DNA from: an uncultured Candidatus Saccharibacteria bacterium
GTDB lineage: Bacteria; Patescibacteriota; Saccharimonadia; Saccharimonadales; Saccharimonadaceae
Direction: 5' to 3'
NCBI GenBank assembly: GCA_947166125.1
Contig: CAMVCW010000001.1
Coordinates: 62,001 to 126,000, forward strand
Length of the DNA: 64,000 nt
Shown here: one piece after another, positions 59,055-64,000 of the stretch
How the letters are laid out: each line of letters starts with the position of its first letter
Position numbering within the stretch: the first letter of the stretch is position 1
Translations under genes and position numbers: made by a program
Notes under the pieces: generated by a model
Told to the model about the DNA's origin: nothing
The model's database searches: none
The model's input: only the letters and a program-made list of their open reading frames with translations

Positions 59055-59474
59055 ATGAAAAAGATTTTAAAAATTGTATTACCGATGTTGATAATGGTGG
59101 TAGCTGTGGTAGCTGTGGCCTCTAACAGTGTATCAGCACTAACTTTGCGAGAGGGTGCAGAAGCAGCACGATGCGATGAGTGCCCGAAAGATTTGTTTGG
59201 CGATAATGGCGTATTCAAACAAGTGACAAATACAATTCTTTATATTGTAGGTATTATTGCGGTGATTATGTTAATTATCGGTGGTATTCGCTATGTAACA
59301 TCGGGAGGCGATGCGAAGAAAGTAACGGATGCCAAAAATACGGTGCTCTATGCGATCATTGGTTTAGTGATAGCATTTTTGGCGTTTGCGATTGTGAACT
59401 TTGTAATTTCGGCCTTGCCGAGTTCCACCGATAAAAAGGAAACAGCTTTACTGGTTGATGTCACTCACGGCTAG
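59055..59474 (+). CDS. T4SS pilin-like protein (VirB2/TrbC type) 1
   Basis: 139 residues. Signal peptide about 1-29 (KKILKIVLPMLIMVV...SVSALTL). A short Cys pair, CDECPKD, is followed by the pilin core: two hydrophobic helices around IIGGIRYVTSGGDAKKVTDAKN. The loop G-G-I-R-Y-x-T-S-G-G-D is the mark of the T4SS pilin family common in Patescibacteria. Mature VirB2-like pilins polymerise into conjugative-type pili or surface filaments. The 3' end overlaps the convergent comF by 27 nt. First of four pilin-like genes within 3.4 kb. Confidence 0.8.
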   Translation: MKKILKIVLPMLIMVVAVVAVASNSVSALTLREGAEAARCDECPKDLFGDNGVFKQVTNTILYIVGIIAVIMLIIGGIRYVTSGGDAKKVTDAKNTVLYAIIGLVIAFLAFAIVNFVISALPSSTDKKETALLVDVTHG

Positions 59475-60107
59475 GATTGCTACAATGATTTTCTTGGCTC
59501 CGGCTTGCCGGAGCTTTTTGACGGCAGCTTTCATACTGGCGCCGGTAGTCCAAACGTCATCAAAAAGTATATAGGTGGTATTTGGATTGACTTTGATGGA
59601 AAGATTGATTGAGTAGGCTTTGGTTGCTTGTTTGATGCGTGTCTGGCGGTCTGTGCCAACTTGCACGGTGTTTTGGTTACGAATTAAGAGTTTTTCTACT
59701 CTGAAGTGACGTATTTTGGCGAAATGTTTGGAGATTAATAGGGTATGATCTAGGCCGCGGCTACGAATATGTTTGCTAATAGTGGGGAGCGGAACGATTG
59801 TTGTTGATGACTCAAAGCGTGGGAGGGTTTGGTGGAGAAGAATTGCTAAAGTTTTAGCGACGGCGCGGACGGAATGATATTTTAAATCTTGAATTAGATT
59901 ATCTAGAAGACCAATTCGTTGACCGGCGACAAAGATTGGCGGAAAAGATTTGGGAGTTTTAATTTTGATGTCGGAATTTTCTAAAATGATGTTATTTTTA
60001 CAACGATCGCATAAGACGTTACCGATATGGCCACAACCTCTACAAGAGTGAGGCGCGAGGATGTCTAGTAGGCTAGGGAGTGTTGTATTTTTTACAATAT
60101 TTGGCAT
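59448..60107 (-). CDS. comF: ComF-family phosphoribosyltransferase-like protein
   Basis: 219 residues from MPNIVKNTTLPSLLDIL. An N-terminal zinc-finger-like cluster, SCRGCGHIGNVLCDRC, is followed by the phosphoribosyltransferase fold with the PRPP loop ILFDDVWTTGASMK. ComF is required for natural DNA uptake in other bacteria, coupling to the recombination machinery in the cytoplasm. The ATG at 60107 is chosen over 60155, since the extra 16 residues would span the opposite-strand promoter. TAAAAT lies 10 nt before the ATG. Confidence 0.88.
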   Translation of the reverse strand: MPNIVKNTTLPSLLDILAPHSCRGCGHIGNVLCDRCKNNIILENSDIKIKTPKSFPPIFVAGQRIGLLDNLIQDLKYHSVRAVAKTLAILLHQTLPRFESSTTIVPLPTISKHIRSRGLDHTLLISKHFAKIRHFRVEKLLIRNQNTVQVGTDRQTRIKQATKAYSINLSIKVNPNTTYILFDDVWTTGASMKAAVKKLRQAGAKKIIVAILAVSDINQ

Positions 60108-60137
60108 ATTTCTCTTGATTTTACTATAGAAGTAAGC

Positions 60138-60143
60138 TATAAT
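60138..60143 (+). promoter_or_regulatory. -10 element of hsp20
   Basis: TATAAT about 28 nt before the ATG at 60172, leaving a short leader with GGAGG. No CIRCE repeat is present. Confidence 0.5.
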
Positions 60144-60171
60144 AAAGCATAACAATATAAGTGGAGGAAAT

Positions 60172-60678
60172 ATGGCTCGTACAAACAGTGACGATTTGCT
60201 GATGGAAGATGATCTCGCTGCTGCATTCTTGGGCGGGGATGAGGAACTTGTTGCTCCGGTGGAAACGGAAGAAACAGTTGTAGCGGAAGAAGAGGTCCAA
60301 GCTCCAAGCGAACCGGTCGAAGATGAGTGGGAAAATACCGACGACTTTCCAGGACAGCTTGCTGTAGATGTCTACGAAACCGCCGATAAATTAGTAGTTA
60401 AAGCCCGCACGGCTGGAATTTCGAAATCTGATCTTGATGTCAGTATTTCCGATAATATTTTGACGATTTCTGGTGTGCTTTCTGGTGGTGAAGATGAACA
60501 GACTACTAGATGGCATATTCAAGAATGTTATTGGGGCGAATTTTCGCGAACAATTGCGCTTCCTGTGCAGGTACGCGAAGATGAAAATAGCGTAAAAGCA
60601 GAGCTTAAAGATGGTGTATTGACAATTACTTTTGAAAAGGAAAAGACTGAGGCGCCAAAGAAAATTGCGATTCAATAA
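60172..60678 (+). CDS. Small heat-shock protein, Hsp20 family
   Basis: 168 residues. An acidic N-terminal arm (about 1-55) is followed by the alpha-crystallin domain from AVDVYETADKLVVKARTAG to GVLTITFEKE. The conserved L-x-x-G-V-L-T-I segment is visible, as is the ALPVQVRED strand. An ATP-independent holdase in the cytoplasm. GTGGAGGAAAT precedes the ATG. A strong terminator follows. The acidic arm is longer than in many bacterial Hsp20s. Confidence 0.92.
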   Translation: MARTNSDDLLMEDDLAAAFLGGDEELVAPVETEETVVAEEEVQAPSEPVEDEWENTDDFPGQLAVDVYETADKLVVKARTAGISKSDLDVSISDNILTISGVLSGGEDEQTTRWHIQECYWGEFSRTIALPVQVREDENSVKAELKDGVLTITFEKEKTEAPKKIAIQ

Positions 60679-60699
60679 GTAGAGCAGTACTTAAAAGCT

Positions 60700-60729
60700 T
60701 TAAAAAACACCCGATGGGGTGTTTTTTAA
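60700..60729 (+). terminator. Terminator after hsp20
   Basis: AAAAAACACCC pairs with GGGTGTTTTTT with a 4-nt loop, followed by T-rich DNA. Confidence 0.85.
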
Positions 60730-60746
60730 ATGGGGGCTTAAATAAC

Positions 60747-60776
60747 AAAAATACTCCCGGAAGGGAGTATTTTTTT
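60747..60776. terminator. Bidirectional terminator before the pilin genes
   Basis: AAAAATACTCCC (60747-60758) pairs with GGGAGTATTTTT (60763-60774); T-runs on both strands. It ends the leftward pilin operon. Confidence 0.8.
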
Positions 60777-60785
60777 GACCTGTTA

Positions 60786-61088
60786 CTAATTTGAACCAAT
60801 GATTTGGCTAATAACGAAGTTAACGATGGCAAATGCTAATACACAAACTACTAGACCGATTAAGCCATAAAGGATAGTATCTTTGGCTTTTTTAACCTTA
60901 CCTGCGTCGCCAGAAGAAGTCATGTAGCTAACGCCGCCGACAATCATAACTACTACAGCTACGAGTGCCAATACACCAATAACGGCATTTAAGATACCCT
61001 GGAAGGAAGAGGAGAAGGTGTCGCCCGTATCATATTGTAACTCAGTGACTTTGGTATCTAGGGCGAATTGAGTGAGAATATTTTTCAT
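60786..61088 (-). CDS. T4SS pilin-like protein 2 (no signal peptide)
   Basis: 100 residues. The core helices flank IVGGVSYMTSSGDAGKVKKAKDTILYGLIGLVV, the T4SS pilin mark. The N-terminus (MKNILTQFALDTKVTELQYDTGD) is polar, without a cleavable signal, so the first helix may act as the signal. AAAGGA lies 6 nt before the ATG. Last of three leftward pilin genes; a 64-bp gap separates it from the previous one. Confidence 0.78.
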   Translation of the reverse strand: MKNILTQFALDTKVTELQYDTGDTFSSSFQGILNAVIGVLALVAVVVMIVGGVSYMTSSGDAGKVKKAKDTILYGLIGLVVCVLAFAIVNFVISQIIGSN

Positions 61089-61152
61089 TGTTTATCCTTT
61101 AATTACTTGATTGTATTTTATAACTTTTTTTAAAAAAGTGCAATAGGGGAGG

Positions 61153-61617
61153 TTATTGATAGTTGTTGGAAATCCAGGTACTACTAGTATTTTCGTATGC
61201 GGATTCATCATTATCGGAGGAGGAATTGTTATTGTATATTATCCTGCTGATGGCGAAGTTGACAATTGCGAAAGATAGTGCACATACGACAAGCCCAATT
61301 AAAGCGTAGAGAATAGTTTTCTTGGCTTTCTCGGTTTTGCTAGAATCGCCGGATGACGTCATGTATTGTATGCCTCCGACGATAATATAGGCTACAGAAA
61401 CAAGGCCAGCTACACCTATGATGGCGCTAAGAATATTGGTGATTGCTGATTGTAAGCTATCCGTGTTGCTATTGCAGCCGGCAGCTTCTTTGACTGAATC
61501 TGGCACATTGGTACTACAAACATCAGCATCGGCGGCAAGGGTGGGCGATGATATAATAGTGGTGGTTCCTAGAATACTGAAAACAGCGATGACTATGATT
61601 TTAAGATATTTTTTCAT
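61153..61617 (-). CDS. T4SS pilin-like protein 3
   Basis: 154 residues. Signal peptide about 1-28 (KYLKIIVIAVFSILGTTTIISSPTLA). A Cys pair (DVCS...GCNSN) is followed by the pilin core with YIIVGGIQYMTSSGDSSKTEKAKK, and a Ser/Asn-rich tail. AAAGGAGGC lies 6 nt before the ATG. It overlaps the upstream double-pilin gene by 17 nt, so the two are co-translated. Confidence 0.8.
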   Translation of the reverse strand: MKKYLKIIVIAVFSILGTTTIISSPTLAADADVCSTNVPDSVKEAAGCNSNTDSLQSAITNILSAIIGVAGLVSVAYIIVGGIQYMTSSGDSSKTEKAKKTILYALIGLVVCALSFAIVNFAISRIIYNNNSSSDNDESAYENTSSTWISNNYQ

Positions 61618-62428
61618 TAGTAGCCTCCTTTAATATGGTATTTTTAGTTTCGATGAATAAAGTGCCTGTTTCAGAATCAGTAGATGTGGCATTACTTGCA
61701 TCTTTTATGATATTGGTAACGAATGCGGTGATTATTTCGGCAAGAGCAACGATGGCTAACCCTATGAGTGCATATATTATCATGTTTTTGGCTTTTTGGA
61801 GTTTACCTGGGTCGCCAGCTGATGTAGTGTAAGATATTCCACCATAAACAACGAAAATTGCTGAAACAATACCAGCGATAGCGACAAACCATTGAATGGT
61901 CCCACCAATAACGTCTGTGGCGGAGACGCAATTACCAGAGACGGTGGTTTTGCCATTTGCAGTAGTAATGGTCATGCAGTTGCCTAGATCGCCGCTGGAT
62001 CCTAGTAGGGCAAAACGAATAGAGCTCATAATGATATAAGCTAGCATGACGATAGCAAGTCCGATAAATGCTTGAGAGAGTGTTTTTTTGCCAGTAGCGA
62101 TTTTTCCTGGATCTCCGCTGGAAAAAGTATAAAGGTAGCCACCGTAGATGACGTAACCTAATACCAAATAAGCGGCAAGAACTGTAATGTCGGCAGCAAT
62201 GTTGGCAGCGATTTTCCAAGTTTCTGATTTTAAATCATTTTCATTGTTGATGTTATTTTTAATGCCGCAATCCCAAGAAACGAAGCCGAGAAATCCGCCG
62301 CAGCTGTTGCCACTGCGGGCATCTATAGTAACTGCTGATGTTTGATGTGGATTTAGGGTAATTAGACTGGCCGAGATGATGCCGATTAAGCTAAAGAATG
62401 TCAATATTTTTTTAAGTGAGTTTTTCAT
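61601..62428 (-). CDS. Fused double T4SS pilin-like protein
   Basis: 275 residues. Signal peptide about 1-31. Two copies of the pilin core occur in one chain: the first around YVIYGGYLYTFSSGDPGKIATGKK, the second around VVYGGISYTTSAGDPGKLQKAKN. Each is flanked by two membrane helices. A disulfide-capable loop (GNCMTITTANG...GNC) lies between them. The family normally has one core, so this is a tandem duplication and fusion. Three pilin-like genes are arranged in one leftward unit. No clear Shine-Dalgarno. Confidence 0.8.
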   Translation of the reverse strand: MKNSLKKILTFFSLIGIISASLITLNPHQTSAVTIDARSGNSCGGFLGFVSWDCGIKNNINNENDLKSETWKIAANIAADITVLAAYLVLGYVIYGGYLYTFSSGDPGKIATGKKTLSQAFIGLAIVMLAYIIMSSIRFALLGSSGDLGNCMTITTANGKTTVSGNCVSATDVIGGTIQWFVAIAGIVSAIFVVYGGISYTTSAGDPGKLQKAKNMIIYALIGLAIVALAEIITAFVTNIIKDASNATSTDSETGTLFIETKNTILKEATNEKIS

Positions 62429-62543
62429 ATTGGTCCGTTTATTTTGTTTTTATATTACCATAAAAATTGAAAAAGCCCAAATGTAAATAGCATAAGAGTC
62501 ATAAAATATAATTGACATTTGTGTGAAATATCTGTAATGTATA

Positions 62544-62572
62544 TTGACAAAAAAGCTTATGCGTGCTATAAT
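62544..62572 (+). promoter_or_regulatory. Consensus sigma-70 type promoter of the VirB6-like gene
   Basis: TTGACA (62544-62549), 17-bp spacer, TATAAT (62567-62572): exact consensus. This is the strongest promoter by sequence in the window. It is followed by a leader with AAAGGGAGG. Confidence 0.8.
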
Positions 62573-62606
62573 AAGCCTACGCCTTGAAAGGGAGGCGGGT
62601 TTGTCT

Positions 62607-64000
62607 ATGATAACGAAAAAAAGATCAAAAAAAGATGTTTTTAAGACCATTTTTGGTGTTTTTTTGGTTATGATAAGTATGGTGGTGGGGGTATTTGGAA
62701 CGGTACTGACGTCGGATACGGTTTATGCGGATCCGGAAACTAGCGAGACGAATACGGGTAATAGTAACGATGGTGAAGCTACGAATGGGGATGCAGACGC
62801 GAATGGTGAGGAAAATGGAGAAAATGAGGCCAAGACTGAGGGCGAAGGGGCTTTTGCGACTCTTAATAACATGACGGCCGATACATGTAAAGATAGCTTG
62901 GGGGAAATTGGTTGGTTAGTGTGTCCAACGACTGGCAAGATTGCTGAAGCGGTGGATTGGTTGTACGATAAGATAGAGGGTATATTGAAGATTGATCCGG
63001 TATCAACTGAAGACGGCTCGCCAATTTATGAAATTTGGAAATACTGTTTGAGTTTGACAAATATAGTATTTGTTATATTTTTACTCGTCGTGATTTATTC
63101 GCAAATTACTGGTGTGGGGATTTCTAATTATGGTATTAAAAAAGTGCTGCCAAAATTGATAGTAACGGCGCTGTTGGTAAATTTGAGCTTTTTGATTTGT
63201 TCGCTAGCTGTGGATGTGTCCAACATAGTAGGAAACGGTTTGAGGGGAGTATTTACTTCGGTAGAAGAATCGGTAATAGCAAGTAGTGCGGCTGCACCCG
63301 TGGCTGGCGATGCGGCAGTTGAGGCAAAAATTACGTATGCGAAGGTATATTCTTCTATGGCAGGCGGTGCGGCATTGACGGTGTTAGGTGGCGCAATAGC
63401 CGTGGAGACTGGTGTGATTTGGATGCTTATACCGGTATTATTGGGCGCGATTGTGGCGGTAGTTACAGGGTTGATTACTATTGCTTTGCGACAGGCAGTG
63501 GTTGCATTACTAATTATGATATCGCCATTGGCAATTGTGGCGTATATTTTGCCCAATACAGAGCAATGGTTTAAGAAATGGAAGAATTTGTTAGTGAAAA
63601 TGTTGGTATTTTACCCAATGTTTTCATTGCTGTTTGGGGCGTCCAGTTTGGCGGGGTTTGCGATTGTTGCAAGCGCAAAAGATGGTTTTGGAGTGTTGCT
63701 TGGTACTGCAGTGCAAATTTTTCCACTTTTCTTCTCTTGGAAATTAATGCAAATGTCTGGAACGTTTCTGGGGACAATCAATGCTAGGATGCACGCATTG
63801 GCAGCAAAACCTTTGGCTACAAACCGGGCGTGGGCAGATTCGCATAGATTGAACACGAAACAAAAGTATTTATCATCAGGACGAGCGGTCACGCCGTCAT
63901 TGAGATTGATGCAATTTGTGTCTAACCGGAAAATTGCACGAGATGCTGAAACCGATGAACGGGCTGCGGAAGTGAAAGAAAGAGGTTTAGCATACAAGGC
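62607..64000 (+). CDS. VirB6/TrbL-like membrane protein (cut by window edge)
   Basis: 464 codons visible, open at the window end. An anchor or signal (about 13-36) is followed by a Thr/Asn/Glu-rich linker and several membrane helices from about residue 145. The segment GVGISNYGIKKVLPKLIVTALLVNLSFLICSLAVDVSNIVGNG matches the gene at 12132. ISPLAIVAYILP is shared too. Expected to sit in the inner membrane beside the pilins as part of a type IV secretion-like machine. AAAGGGAGG precedes the ATG by 12 nt. The C-terminal cytoplasmic part begins near residue 400. Confidence 0.75.
   Translation, partial: MITKKRSKKDVFKTIFGVFLVMISMVVGVFGTVLTSDTVYADPETSETNTGNSNDGEATNGDADANGEENGENEAKTEGEGAFATLNNMTADTCKDSLGEIGWLVCPTTGKIAEAVDWLYDKIEGILKIDPVSTEDGSPIYEIWKYCLSLTNIVFVIFLLVVIYSQITGVGISNYGIKKVLPKLIVTALLVNLSFLICSLAVDVSNIVGNGLRGVFTSVEESVIASSAAAPVAGDAAVEAKITYAKVYSSMAGGAALTVLGGAIAVETGVIWMLIPVLLGAIVAVVTGLITIALRQAVVALLIMISPLAIVAYILPNTEQWFKKWKNLLVKMLVFYPMFSLLFGASSLAGFAIVASAKDGFGVLLGTAVQIFPLFFSWKLMQMSGTFLGTINARMHALAAKPLATNRAWADSHRLNTKQKYLSSGRAVTPSLRLMQFVSNRKIARDAETDERAAEVKERGLAYK

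Noticed and set aside
1-64000. CRISPR array, rRNA operon or prophage
   Set aside because: No regularly spaced direct repeats, no rRNA sequence and no phage structural or integrase genes were seen.

Overview
The window looks like a chromosomal segment of a Candidatus Saccharibacteria (TM7) type member of the Patescibacteria (CPR). This is inferred from gene content; no 16S rRNA gene is present. Supporting features are compact AT-rich coding, FemABX proteins beside a short MurE, several small VirB2/TrbC-like type IV secretion pilins, large VirB6-like membrane proteins, and repeated FISUMP-type surface proteins. UGA works as a normal stop (for example the ATGA overlap at 36355-36358), which argues against the UGA=Gly code of Absconditabacteria and Gracilibacteria.

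Layout. 1-4.2 kb: start of a P-type ATPase, a FISUMP surface protein with a long structured leader, and two FemABX proteins. 4.2-6.6 kb: a GC-rich palindrome, an IS1634-like transposase fragment and small orphan genes, one interrupted by UGA. 6.7-11.7 kb: valS, an alpha/beta-hydrolase-like gene, HIT, PAP2 and tRNA-Arg. 11.8-16.6 kb: tRNA-Ser(CGA) with an att-like duplication of its 3' end, and a VirB6-like pair. 16.7-22.3 kb: a truncated Mur ligase, MurE, a MacB-type ABC transporter, tRNA-Ser(GGA) and an RlmD-type methyltransferase. 22.4-26.6 kb: a large anchored protein and a second FISUMP gene with a matching structured leader. 26.6-32.7 kb: the replication origin, with recF-dnaN-dnaA leftward and rpmH-rnpA-yidC-jag rightward. 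32.7-38.3 kb: acyltransferase, LCP protein, a LexA-like DNA-binding domain and a secreted repeat protein. 38.3-51.3 kb: a surface-glycan locus (pyruvyltransferase-like, GT2 and GT-C enzymes, Glf, GalE, Wzm/Wzt, GtrA). 51.3-57.5 kb: uvrA, a TylF-like methyltransferase, a TetR-like regulator and CIRCE-groES-groEL. 57.6-64 kb: small conserved proteins, tRNA-Ser(GCT), ComF, Hsp20, four pilin-like genes and a partial VirB6-like gene.

Expression logic. Most first genes of transcription units have TATAAT 6-7 nt before the ATG, so mRNAs should be leaderless. Genes inside operons and several orphan genes carry Shine-Dalgarno sites instead. This pattern moves several starts inward from the longest ORF.

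Most unusual signals: (1) a shared complex RNA leader in front of the two FISUMP genes, with covarying helices and a predicted pseudoknot or switch; (2) a GC-rich palindromic repeat inserted in frame inside valS and the RlmD-type gene, with other large palindromes between genes; (3) the leaderless promoter spacing, including a self-complementary bidirectional -10 element.
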